From Diaporthe sp. PMI_573 (Eukaryota > Ascomycota > Sordariomycetes > Diaporthales > Diaporthaceae), in the NCBI GenBank assembly GCA_021399435.1, contig JAJTUP010000024.1:62001-126000 (forward strand): a stretch of DNA of 64,000 bases. Direction: 5' to 3'. The notes beneath the pieces are model-generated. The model made no database searches. It saw nothing but the letters and a program-made list of their open reading frames with translations, and had not been told where the DNA came from. The stretch's first letter is position 1; the number at the start of each line of letters is the position of its first letter. The translations under genes were made by a program, and so were the position numbers. This document shows positions 32,425 through 43,083 of this stretch, in pieces.

Positions 32425-34837
32425 TTACCGAATTCTCCTTCGAGTCAAGGCAGTATCAACCAGACCAATGCCAGTACGCGACACCCAGTCCTGAGCCGCA
32501 GCTACAACCCCCATCACAACACTCGGCCTACCACTTGTGGTCGCTGCAGGCCTCTTACCCACAACATTCTCACCAGCCAGCCGCTCCGTATCGCCAAGCA
32601 CCGTGCCGTCGCTCTTGACACTAACGTCCCGGAAGTACAGCTCTAGGTCCGGCTCGCCACCACCACTGACTCCGCCAAACCGCATCGTCTGCGCCTGCGT
32701 GCCAGCCTGGGTGCTCCCGTTCTGCCCCTCAGGCGCGGTGAACACCGTCGCGGACCCCTTCTGCATCGTAGTGAACGTCGTCCCGGCAAAGGTTGAGGCC
32801 CGGTCGGCCGTGCTCGGCAGCACGGAGAATAGCTGGAGGCCGCTAGGGAGGACACCGCCGCGCGGGTTGGTGCGGTCCACGCTCTTGGTGCGCTCGAGGG
32901 TTGCGTCGAGGCGGTTTGTGCCGTTCGCGAAAATCTGGTTGGTCACATTTGCGTTCAGCGGGTAGGAGTATCGGGTTGTGAATCCCGCCGTGTCGTCGTC
33001 GCCGTGTGTGGACGTGTCGGTTCCGGTTGTGGTGACTACGTTGATCTGGCTTTGTCCGCTGTTGCTGACGACGGCGTCATCTGTGTGTGCGAGCGTCTGG
33101 ACCCAGGAGACTGTCTTGTTGCCAGTTGATGTTGTGATTGAGCCCGAGACGCTGAAGTTGCGGGACACAGACGTGGTATACTTGAGCGTGTCGTTGAAGC
33201 CCGTTGCGTTCTGTGTGACGGATTGGCTGATCGCAATGGATGGATCCAAACCGCTGACCGTAGGCGGCGACCCTGTGGTGATGGAGTCTGCCTTCTCATC
33301 CAGCCATACAAACAGTTTGCCCGTGACTTGCCAGCTTGATGTGACATTCGGAGATAGTGAGGCGGTCTTCCCGTCGTCGCTGAGACCAACAACGTTGACG
33401 GTCAAATTGTGCGGTTGACCATCACAGAGAACTGGAAGCCACGGCGAAATATCAATTTCGCCCTCCTTGAGATCGAAGGCGTCGATTCCAACCACGGGCT
33501 GCCAGAAAGCGGGTGAGAGGCCACCGGTGAAAATGGCCGGGAATGGCCACTGGACGCCTGCCAATTTCCCATCAAGGAGAACTTGAACTTCTCGAAATGG
33601 CGAGTTACCGGGCAGCTGCCCACCCGATGCGTTATAAGTCAGTGCGTTGGACTCGAGCACATTGCTCCACCAAAACTCCTCGTTGCCCTGACCTGTTGCC
33701 GAGACAGAAAATATGGCCTTGACGGCGTTGCGAGGGAAGTCAGTGATGATGTTGGATGCGACCTGGTCCGGGATTGAAAACACACTTGGCTGCGAGTCGT
33801 TATTCGACTGGCGGGAGGAAACAGTAAGGATCGCATCTGCCGGGTCCGCACCCTGGGGCGCACTGAAGAAGCTGGCCGTCAACGTAGTGTTGTAGACGCC
33901 CGTCAACTGTGTACGGATTTAGTTCTCTGTCCCACTGATACTCCCGCTGATGGAAGGAGATTGCCGGATAGACTAGGCTTACTATATCAGTGAGGCCGTT
34001 CGGAAGATCGAAGATGACCTTTTGTGGTTGCTTCCATAAAGCCATGTAATGTGACATATCCCTCACGTATGTATATGATATACCCCTCCGATTTGGCTCC
34101 TCAGTAGAAGTCCGGAAAACCTCTGTGTCTCCAAAATAGCTGGATTGTAACCTCAATCAGCGTCTGATAACGGCGAGCGCCGTGGCATGTGGCGTCTCAC
34201 AGACTCACACGATGGCCAGGCGATCAAACTGCCTACCCTGCGACTGCACTGTCAGGTTCATGATAGCTGTGTTGCTATCAGCTAGGCAAGCAGGCGGCGT
34301 ATAGTTGCCCACGAACGGACTTCCGAATGAGCTGGAGAAGGTATTGACGGCAATCGTGACCTGGCAGTCCTCTTCACCGAGCCCGGGAAGTATCGTCGGT
34401 ATGTCCTTGAATCCTTCGGCAGTACCACCACCAACAACTTTCCCATTCATCCCCAACAGCGGCACGTCGACTTGAAAGGTCTGCATCACGCTGTTGTTGC
34501 CTCCTGGGACGTCTCTCCTGACCCGTCGTAAGTCGTGGATGGCATGCCGCCTAGGCAGTGGCTTGTGCACCGCGGCTCGAACCTCGAGTTCGACTGGACC
34601 CCGAACTTGCTCATCCTCCTTCTCCCACGTGCCCAGCCGTGCGAGCACCCCCAGAACCAGAAACAGCACGTTGAGGATGACAACAGCGATAATCGCCGGC
34701 GATTGCGACCGCTCATCGGCCCATCTCACTTTCTTCTTCTTCTTGGGTATCTTATTCGGGCCTGCCCTGATGGTTCTGAGGCACGGCTCAGCCGTCCGAT
34801 GTTTCTCGTTGGAGACGAGGGGTAATTGATTCTCCAT
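32425..34837 (-). CDS. PNGase A-like glycoamidase, membrane-anchored, 755 aa
   Basis: A member of the peptide-N4-(N-acetyl-beta-glucosaminyl)asparagine amidase A family, which in plants removes N-glycans from glycopeptides. Three exons: 34837-34209, 34139-33983 and 33906-32425, total 2268 nt in frame. The short Lys-rich cytoplasmic N-terminus (PKKKKKVRW near 31-39) precedes one membrane helix at about 47-68, so the protein is probably a type II membrane protein with its large domain in the secretory lumen or outside. Family hallmarks include RLAIVYFGDTEVFRTSTEEP across the first junction, FWWSNVLESN and WPFPAIFTGGLSPAFWQP. Many N-glycosylation sequons support luminal exposure. In fungi this family is common but poorly characterised, so amidase activity is inferred from the family. 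Confidence 0.85.
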
Positions 34838-35416
34838 GGTGGTTGGATGGGCCAGTTGCCCGGCGCTGGGCTCAAGCACGACTGGATGCGCAGCGCCGGC
34901 GGCTTGGGCCAGTGAGCTCGAACATGGACAGCGCCGAGAAAAGGGAAATGAGCAAACTCGCTTGGTTTTGATGATGTGTTTGTCCTGTTCTTGTTTTTGG
35001 CTCAGTCATGAGTCAAAGCAAGCTTTCGTGTCCGGTCTCCGGCCGGAGCCCCGTGGAGGGGTAGCATCGTTTCAGAACCCGGTCGCATTGAGCATCTTAC
35101 CGTGGCGCCACAAACACGACTGGGCCAACAGCGCGCTCGGCCGGCCAGCAGCTGATCCGAACTGCTAGGCTATGGAATTAATGAGATCGGCGCAAACCTT
35201 CCTGTTATCGTTCCTTAAGACTTCGGCCCAATTATGTATTTTCTTTACTGTTCAGTCAACGTTTTGGTCTGTTTATTGATTTGTATACCTGCTACCTGCG
35301 CAGCTACAGCCTCATACAAGAGAATGGACTTCAAGAAGGCCCCAAGCTACGGGGGTTCCAGTATCCCCTTTTGCCCTGAGCACGAAGAATTGTCTCTCTT
35401 TCCACGACCGTTTCGT
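34838..35416. other. Intergenic region, 579 bp
   Basis: It is upstream of the PNGase A-like gene and next to the 3' end of the pseudogene. It probably holds the promoter of the former. Nothing else is seen. Confidence 0.45.
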
Positions 35417-36810
35417 CTATTCTCGCCCTCGATTGCGTTCTATCTCCTCGATGAGACCCTGTCTTTTGGTTTCCGCTATCCACTGGCGGGCTTTCTCATC
35501 GACCTCGAGAGCGTCTGTCTCGGACATGGGGATATCCCACATCACATAGCCGCATTTGCGGAGATATGAATGCTCTGGCCAGTAGGAACTATCAGAGACG
35601 AGCAAATCTTTGTGTCTCCAGCCATATACGAAATGGCCCAGACTCTAAGCCATCCATCCCGTCACGGTCGCCTCTCTTTCCAGTCAACTTTATCAACTGC
35701 CTCGGCGTCCAGACAGCTCTATCACTGAGAACGACGCTACCGGGGTAGACATAGCGACTGATGTAAAGTGGAGAGGCTCGCTCGAGATGGGCTGCAAGAG
35801 CCAATGGAGTCCGTGGCAGACCGTTCCGCTCAAGCATTTCGAGCCGCTAATCATATGCAGGGTTTTGGTGAAGCTGGAAAAGAAATGGTAGTCCATATCA
35901 AAGCTGAAATTATACATGAGTGTACTGAGTTTTAACATTGGTAAGCGATATGGAGACCTACACATGCTCAGTCCACTGACTTTGCTCCCCACCGGATATT
36001 GTGAGCTGCGATTTCTTCGAATGCCTTAGATAGTATTTCCTCCAAGTAGTCATGAACGCAGGCAAGCTGCTCATTTATCCATGGCGAGAATGGGCCGAAG
36101 AGGAAAATATCTAAATACATCTTCCGATCCTGCTTAGTCTACCAATCTGGACGGAAGTCGCTTTTACGTTGAAACACGGTGTTGCAATATATCTGAAAGA
36201 GATACATAGCTCGTTTAATTCGAAACAATTCCTTATCCGAGGAGCGCCTGTCTCCAGAGGGTCGTCAGCTTATGAGACCCTGCAACAGCGGCAGTCGTTC
36301 GCTAAGAAAGCTTGTGAAGAAGTGATCGACGATAGCGTGGGTTTTGCTGAAAATGCTTGCAATAGTTTTTCCATTCAGTGCAGCATATTCGGTTACATCG
36401 TGAGTTCTGCTAAAGATGCTTCTGACACCGTAGCCGCTCCAAAAGTTATTAAACATCCAGTCTAGATACCATTGTTGGAAGGGTGCACCATTCTGGACGC
36501 GACACCAGCCTTCAAAAGCTGTCCCGAGTAAACCACACACTCTCGACTCGTTGCGGTTATCGACGAAGTTAGATTCGAAGGCTGCCGCAGCATAGTGGAC
36601 GAGTTCCGCGGGGATTTGGTTTCTCAGAATACATTGCACAATATACTTTGTGTTGTCACAAAATGCAGCGTATATCGATGAGTGGCTTAGTATTGCGGAA
36701 CCAAGTGACTGCATGCATTCGAGTTTTGTCAAGATCATGGATAGCAAATGTAGTGGAAGCTCTGGGAATTTTGAGTTGGGCATCTTGGATCTCATCAGGT
36801 GTCCAAGCAT
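35417..36810 (-). pseudogene. Broken F-box-like hypothetical gene
   Basis: The frame from 36810 encodes an F-box-like start (KFPELPLHLLSMIL, then AILSHSSIYAAF) known from a large family of fungal hypothetical proteins. It stops at a TGA after residue LIS (about 36268), yet the same frame continues with coherent sequence (ELFRIKRAMYLFQIYC), meets a TAG after RPDW (about 36139), and continues again (FSPWINEQLACVHDYL) to a TGA near 35975. The C-terminal family motif CGYVMWD survives near 35550, but a change of frame separates it from GPFRIW just upstream. Two in-frame stops plus at least one frame break argue for a pseudogene. Both stops could arise by single C:G to T:A changes. An alternative is a gene with unrecognised introns, less likely because the text is coherent on both sides of each stop. 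Confidence 0.7.
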
Positions 36811-38322
36811 CCGGGTCAGTTGTAAGCGGGGATGGTATGAGACTTAGACTGCATGCAGAATGTGGTCCTCTTAGAGAGGCGTCCTCTTGGTCGGGGAAGC
36901 TCCCGAGACTCGTGGGAACGACAATGAAGCAGTGAGCTTCAGATGCTGAGAAAACCGCCATCGAGTGAGAACAAGCTCGTTCCACGGTGTCCGATGTATG
37001 CGGCATACATAGTGTTAATCAGATACGACGCATGATTCAAAGTAATTAGACTGGAGATTGAGAATGCGGATCTAGGCATCAAGAATGGCCTACCTGTAAC
37101 TAATCCAACACTTTTTCGGAACGCATAATCTCTCTTCCATATTTACTGCACCGGGGGCGTTGCTGTTGGTTACATAGATCGATTCGTCTCACAGCCCGGC
37201 GTGTGACTCAAACACTAACTGGCGTCTGCCTAGCCCCAAGAGCGTAAAGCACCGGCCAGCAGCGAGCGACCGCCCGCGACGATTTGACACGCTGTTATAA
37301 AATATCGTAAAATCAAATCCATCAGCGAAGTAGCTCAATTAATCGGCTAAATATCGCCAATAGATTTGAATTCTATCACACTAGTCCTCGGACGCTTCGC
37401 TTTTGCTCGTAGTTTTCGGTTCGAGCCCCTATGGAATTTAATTGGCATTTTCTTTTCTTTTTCTTGTCCCGCCCCCTCTTGCCTGCAATTGATATTCACA
37501 ATTTGCTTGCGATTTAACATCCTCTATCCGCGCTCTCATTTAATCTTAGCGGTTTGTTCTGCGCCATGCTTCAAGTCCTCCTGGCTATGGCAGATCAGAT
37601 GTGCAAGTCGTAGGCGCAGCTGAGCTCCTCCGTCTCTGCAGGTGCGAATCTCCATTGTCAAATTAATAATAGCATTCCATCCATAATTGTTTGACGATGT
37701 TAGACAAGGAAGTCTACCAGACGGATGATTACGTTCTCCCACTAAGATGGTCGGAAGCAGAGCCCGGTACTTCGGAGGGTTGCGGGCCATGGCGATGACG
37801 ATCGAGAGGCCACCAAAATCGGCGGCGAGGTTGGGCGTGTGTCACGCAGACCACTAATAAGCGCGTTTTGAAGGGGTAAGGCGCAGCATCGCGCGAACCG
37901 AAAGCTGCCATCTGCGTGCGCATTACCGTGTGGCGAATTCGCTCGCGGCCAGTCCTGGCAGAAGGTTTCAAGAGGTCTCACAGGGCTCAGTGCAGCACAG
38001 ATCCAGATGTCTCCTGTGTAGCGGCATGCTTTCTCGGAGACGGCTGGTGAGGCTGCCTCACTATGCATTTTAATTCTTGCACAATCACTTCGAGAACCTT
38101 TTTGAAAGAGCATTGTTGGAAAACAACAATGAGGAGTGGGATAATAGAACAATAACTCTACGACGTTCCCCGAGGGAAAAGGCCTTTGTACAGTGAGCCG
38201 CATTCACGAAGGATAATTGGGTGCTCATAGAAAATAAGGTCAAGCACTTCGCTAGTCCAGAACACTAGCAGTCATCCATATCCCCCAAACTGACTATCTC
38301 GTATTTTTCTGCAACAACAGCC
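36811..38322. other. Intergenic region, 1.5 kb
   Basis: No gene is supported. A minus-strand open frame at 37006-36656 overlaps the pseudogene start in another frame and appears to be a shadow. A tRNA-like stretch at 37.32-37.43 kb was examined and rejected. Confidence 0.45.
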
Positions 38323-39072
38323 ATGAACACAGCTCGAGCAGGCAGAGTCGGAGAGCACAAGATCCAGTTCCTTCAGCTGGCCGGTTCACTCGACGTCGTG
38401 GTAGCCGTTGTGGGGGAGTATCCCGAGACTTGGACAGGCGACAACCGCTTCGACCAGTTCACCATACACGTGCTTGCTGACCCTCACGCGGTGAGCGGCC
38501 AGCTGCCTGCTGACCAATACCAGTTCGCGATCGAGGGACCTACCTCAGAGGCATACTCGATCGTAGACTGTTTTGGGCGAGAGCATGAAGGCCGCAAAAG
38601 GTCCTGGGATTGCACCTTCAAGTGCAGGCATGCCCCACTGCCCTCGCTTTACCCGAACCAGAACTGGACTTTCGAAAAGGGGTATTGCAGCTACGACCGG
38701 CGGAGGTCGGAGTTTGGGCGCACATCAGACCTAGACGTCTCTCAGGCCCCCGATGCACCACCTATGTCGGGATATGAGTCTGCGCTGCAGCGTCTGAAAG
38801 TTGTGGTGAACGAGGCGGTGTCGTGTGGGCTTCGTGATCTGCGCATAGTCATTTCAGCCACTAATCCGCTCACACTTTCGCCGCATAGATTTTCGGATCC
38901 GCGGGTGAGAGAGCAGCAAGTGCTTATAAACCGCTGTATACAGATTTGTTACGAACTTGCTGGTCATGTGGATGTGGAGTTGCGGAATGTCGACTCGCTG
39001 CGCAAGTTTGTAGGCCCAACGAGTAGCCTGCGGAACTATAGTTTTCAGGACTACGCCATCCCCATGTGGTAG
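38323..39072 (+). CDS. Hypothetical protein, 249 aa
   Basis: A single-exon frame with a clear ATG (GCCATGA context). I do not recognise the family. It has no signal peptide or membrane helix. The N-terminal half contains acidic and aromatic stretches (for example VGEYPETWTGDNRFDQF) and three cysteines within 30 residues; the C-terminal half has an alternating helix/strand character (LKVVVNEAVSCGLRDLRIVIS) that suggests a small alpha/beta domain. Composition is ordinary for a soluble protein. Its terminator lies close to a 15-bp repeat array. Confidence 0.6.
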   Translation: MNTARAGRVGEHKIQFLQLAGSLDVVVAVVGEYPETWTGDNRFDQFTIHVLADPHAVSGQLPADQYQFAIEGPTSEAYSIVDCFGREHEGRKRSWDCTFKCRHAPLPSLYPNQNWTFEKGYCSYDRRRSEFGRTSDLDVSQAPDAPPMSGYESALQRLKVVVNEAVSCGLRDLRIVISATNPLTLSPHRFSDPRVREQQVLINRCIQICYELAGHVDVELRNVDSLRKFVGPTSSLRNYSFQDYAIPMW

Positions 39073-39266
39073 TCGGGACCGATGATCTGAAAGGTATCGA
39101 AGTATTCTTGTTGACTGCTCAAATCCCTCCGTGTAAGCTGTGCCTTGCACAACCGCTACGAGCGCTAAGCTTCGAGCTCCACAGCCTCGGCTAGGTCCCC
39201 CATCGTTGACTAATTAATATAACAATAGAAAGTCTTTCCTTTGCTTGAAATATCGCTCGTGACCCA

Positions 39267-39420
39267 CATAGGGGGTCTTCTAGGACGGTGTTCCATAGGT
39301 GCTTATTTTCCAGGAGGGTAATCCACAGGAGGGCATTTAATGGGAGGTCATTGCAAAAGAAGTTTATCCCTTACGACATGATCTCATAGGACAGGAGGTG
39401 GATTTGGATCCTACCAGAGG
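39267..39420. repeat. Degenerate 15-bp repeat array, copy 1
   Basis: About ten degenerate units of 13-17 bp, each carrying a core like ATAGGA or CAGGAGG followed by a TATCC or AATCC core, for example GGTAATCCACAGGAGGG. The same motif family recurs at 42.43-42.60 and 42.88-43.08 kb. It lies between the 3' end of the 249-aa gene and the 3' end of the aquaglyceroporin gene. Confidence 0.5.
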
Positions 39421-39427
39421 TTAATAC

Positions 39428-41115
39428 TCAAGTCTCCTTGCCCTGATTGTCGATCCCATTCCCATCATCCTTCTCATCAGCACCAGAATTAGGGTCATCA
39501 TAGCCTGTCTCTTTGACTTTGTTGCCCTCGTGATCTTTTCCGTGGCCTCCGCTCTGCTCGGTCTCTTTTATCCCAGGCGTCTCTTCCGTCTCCCAAGCCT
39601 CGCCGTGATACCCACCTTTTCGTGTGTTGGTAAAGTTAACGTCTGAGTTCCTTTCCACGTTGTCGTAGTTTGCTTCAGGTGCATTAGATCCCTTCTCTTG
39701 GCCGGCCTTTCCAGAGTCGTTGCCTTCAAGGCTAGGCCGCGATGGCTGCTCTCCCTTTTGAATGGTAGGGGTGGAAGCCACTGGTTTCTCGTCATGTCTT
39801 GCACCCAGGCTCTCTTCGTCTAATTGGTACCCTCGAGGCCGTCTGCCCAAACTCGCAAGGATTGCATCCCAAATCTTGGTAACTCCTTTGCGAAGGTTGT
39901 TTAGGCTCCAAGCACCATTGTTGATGGGGCTGTCTCCTAATGGTGACGTTAGTCCTGCTACGGATCCTAAAGTGTTGCATTCTAGAATGTTCCGAAACAT
40001 GAAAGTCGGGGATCCGTTGCAAGAGAAAAGTGAAACTAACCGGTGTATATGAATATGTCGTAAGTGAGAGCACCAAAAAAGCATGCGAAGAAGGGAATGA
40101 AGAATGGGATCTGTGGAATTATTGTGAGTAATTATCGGCATGAGGTGAAGCTACTACCAGGCCATTAGTGAACTTACCCAGAAGTAATAGTTGTAGGCAG
40201 ACCATGCGTTCTTGTAACCAAGGATGGCCAGCCACGTTCGCCCCATGAGGTCACGGGCTGGATTGATTGGAGATCTGGCTGAAGTCAGTATTTGCACCCT
40301 CCTTGGGTCATTGATTCCACATATGCTCACCCTGTTTCCCATCCGAATGCAGCCATGACAACGAAATTCAGCCAGAAGAAAGCGATCACAAAGAATCCAC
40401 CACCTTTCAAGTCGGCGCCATTCTCGTCCCTAACTGCGAGGATTAAGAATGTCATGAAGAAGTTGGCGATAAACTCAGAGAAGATCTGACTGCCTAGTGG
40501 CACGAATGGCTGGGGAAATTGGCAGAAGATCTTTGCGCTTGTTGTAGGGTTTGGTGGGATGGTTCGGATAGCGTGGCCTTCGTATTGGTCTATAGCCGAA
40601 ATGTAGTTGGCGTACACGAGGCCGTGACCGCAGAAAGCGCCGAGGAATTGAGCGGCAGCATAGACTGGCCAGCGGCGCAAGGGCAAACCCCGGAAAAGAC
40701 AATTAGTCAATGTGATTGCCGGGTTGAGATAGGCCCCCGAGTCTCCAGCAACATAGATTCCAAAAATCATAGCTGCTGACCATCCAAAACAAATGGTAAG
40801 CCAGTTGCCATATTGATACTCGCTGAGATAGGTGACTGCCGTGACGGATCCTCCCAGAAGCATCATCACTAGGACGCCCCAGAACTCCAAGAGCGGCTCA
40901 CGGAGGATGAGACGCATGCGAGGCCACCAGGAAAGCTCTGGGCTCACTGTGCCGGGTCTTGTTTCGACAGTGGGCTTCAAACCCATGCGGTTTCGTGTAT
41001 ATTCGAGAGCATCGTAAGTTTTCCGTTTGCTTCCACTCGCCGTGGAATCTGATTTTTGAAGGCCTGGTGGTTTGGCCGTGCCAGCCGGGCGCTTCTTGCG
41101 GCGCTGTTGCGGCAT
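39428..41115 (-). CDS. MIP channel, aquaglyceroporin-like, 486 aa
   Basis: A major-intrinsic-protein channel for glycerol or other small solutes. Four exons: 41115-40331, 40274-40178, 40110-40041 and 39936-39428, total 1461 nt in frame. The two NPA boxes are intact: LNPAIT at 131-133 and INPARD at 266-270. The Asp after NPAR is typical of glycerol facilitators, but it is followed by LMGR where I expect a Gly-Pro-Arg-like continuation. A basic N-terminal tail of about 65 residues precedes the six helices. The C-terminal tail from about residue 325 is long, charged and Gly/Glu/Lys/Asp-rich, probably disordered and regulatory. The ATG at 41115 is chosen because the sequence upstream in the same frame looks like leader. 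Confidence 0.87.
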
Positions 41116-42145
41116 GTTCTTGAGAAAGTCGGGAAAGAGCGCTGGGCGTCTGTTATCACACAGAGAACCGAAGTGAACGTGGTGCTCTCGTGAGGGTAGC
41201 GAAACAAGATCAAAGTGGATGCGTCTCGTCTGGCCAACTTGTTGTTTCCTTGTCAAGAGGAATGGGAACGGGACGGGCAAAAGAAGGCACAGGATGACCA
41301 AGGTTTCGCTGCGTATGTTGCGGTGGGAAAATTCAATGTTGGAAGGCGAGACCAGCTTTTTTATTCTTGGTTGTTTACTGTGACCTGGCAGCTGCCTGTA
41401 TGACCTAGCCTCAGTGCTGGATCGCCGGCGCTGTCAAAATGTGAAGCCAGCGTACCAGTGAAGGGCGGTAGTGCAATCACAAGAGTGACTGCGGAGAAGA
41501 ACTTCCGCCTACCCCTGAGGTGCACCGCAGTTGGGAAGCCCAAAATCACAGAAAGTCCAAAAGGACTGCCGGATTCGAGGCGCACAAGGTGAATTATGGG
41601 GAAAGATATGGCTGATTGGGCGGATCCTGTATTGTACTGTCGTCATTTCTGCGTCGGTCCTTCTCATCGCCCCCACAGCAATGACTGAACCCAGACACTG
41701 TTTGTGTGTCCCAGCCTCTCAGAACGTTCTGGCCGCGTACCTCAAGGAACATCCACAACCCTGGAGTCGAAAAATATTTATCGAGGCGTTTGACAAAGTG
41801 TAGCCCAATGCTCCTTGTGGACGGTAGCGCCTGGCGGTTTGAATATCAGTCGGTATCAAAGGACGTGGCAGTCAAACTTTAATTCCTGTTTTTACACCAA
41901 TAGACCTGCTCGTCGAGACATTCGTATACATATGTGTGGTCCCAAACATTCTTGGCCCATACTGGCGTTACATCTGATCATATCCGCTTATCGACCTGCA
42001 AAAAGCCTGTTATTATCATATGACCGCCTACATACTGCTTAAGAAGCGCACGTACACGGATTAAAAACGAAACCACTTATTATCATATGTAGTAGTGATC
42101 CTGCACCCATGATGCTGCGTTTAAGTCCCTCTGACAGTTATGTGA
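41116..42145. other. Intergenic region, 1.0 kb
   Basis: It contains the probable promoter and leader of the aquaglyceroporin gene. No other gene is supported. Confidence 0.45.
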
Positions 42146-42385
42146 GAACTCTTAAAGCCCGAAAGAGTGTCCGCTACTGCGGCAGGCTCGTACATGAGCC
42201 GCGGCGTCATCCAAATGGGGAACCCATTCCAAGACGCCTGCTATTTAACGGTGGGGAAACAGCGCACAGTCATCTGCACTGACGGGTAGGCAGCACCTGA
42301 GGCAGAAGAGGTCGTTCTGGAAGGTGTGACCATGACCCAGCCTGTAATCAAGGAGGACGACGTTGCAGCCGCAACATCTGCCTGG
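42146..42385 (+). pseudogene. Coding-like relic with an in-frame stop
   Basis: Eighty codons in one frame read as plausible protein (LKPERVSATAAGSYMSRG, then EAEEVVLEGVTMTQPV) except for one TAG at about 42287. The segment ends at a GTACGT donor-like site and runs directly into a 15-bp repeat array. No start codon context or family is recognised. It could be an exon of a lost gene, and the TAG is also a possible splice acceptor. Confidence 0.3.
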
Positions 42386-42428
42386 GTACGTACGTATTTA
42401 GTGAATCACTTGGAAAATACTCACTGTC

Positions 42429-42600
42429 TAAACTCCTATAAGACAACCTCTTATAGAATCAACCCCTACTTGGATAGGATATTGTCCCAAAGGAGCTTAT
42501 CCCATAAGATGGTATCCAATGAAACAGTATCTTATGGACTATTTGTACTCTTTGAGTTCCTCTACAAAGCCGGAACAACAATAAGTGTCCTATGAGAACA
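42429..42600. repeat. Degenerate 15-bp repeat array, copy 2
   Basis: About 11 units of near-constant 15-bp period, for example ATAAGATGGTATCCA, ATGAAACAGTATCTT and CAATAAGTGTCCTAT. The shared core resembles the consensus of the array at 42.88-43.08 kb in the same orientation. The 15-bp period keeps a frame open, giving a spurious pentapeptide repeat. Confidence 0.6.
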
Positions 42601-42880
42601 AGTGACAATGTGTTTTGTAGACAACTCCTTTGAGATTCGCTTTGCAAGGCTTTGGAAAGTTACTTTTCAATCTACTTCTGTAAACCAATGTTTTGTCAGA
42701 AGCTAATTACGGTGTTGGGCCGTGCCTATTCTCCGCCGCCATTTGTGCCGGTGCTGGTCACAAGCTGTCAACCTTGACCTGAATCGTCATCATTTGTTAG
42801 CCGTCAAGGTCGTCATCGCGAGACACGAGCTTAAGTTAGTCTGATGGCGCCAAGCACTGTGACATAGTTTCCTTAAGACG

Positions 42881-43083
42881 ATGTCCTATAGGATAGTATG
42901 CAATAAGATCGTATCTTATAGGTCAGCATCCCAAGGAGTCTATCCTCTAGGATTGATACTCCCTTGTAGTATAAGCTATAGGAAACCCTCCTATAGAATA
43001 AGCTCACGGCAAACAAAATACGTGAAAGCCTTACATAGGAAAAGCTCCTGTGGAACAACTGACGTCCTATGGTACATATGACT
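42881..43083. repeat. Degenerate 15-bp repeat array, copy 3
   Basis: Thirteen consecutive 15-bp units starting with ATGTCCTATAGGATA. The approximate consensus is GTATCCTATAGGATA, whose last 14 bases form a perfect palindrome. Units differ at several positions but the period is kept almost exactly. It is separated from array 2 by about 280 bp of non-repeated sequence. Confidence 0.65.

Noticed and set aside
37320..37435. tRNA-like stretch: A-box-like TAGCTCAATTAATCGG, a 5-bp stem with loop TTTGAAT, and GGTTCGAGCCC
   Set aside because: The arms do not fit one cloverleaf: D-stem spacing is wrong, the T-stem does not pair and the acceptor partner lies before the T-arm. A covariance-model scan would settle it.
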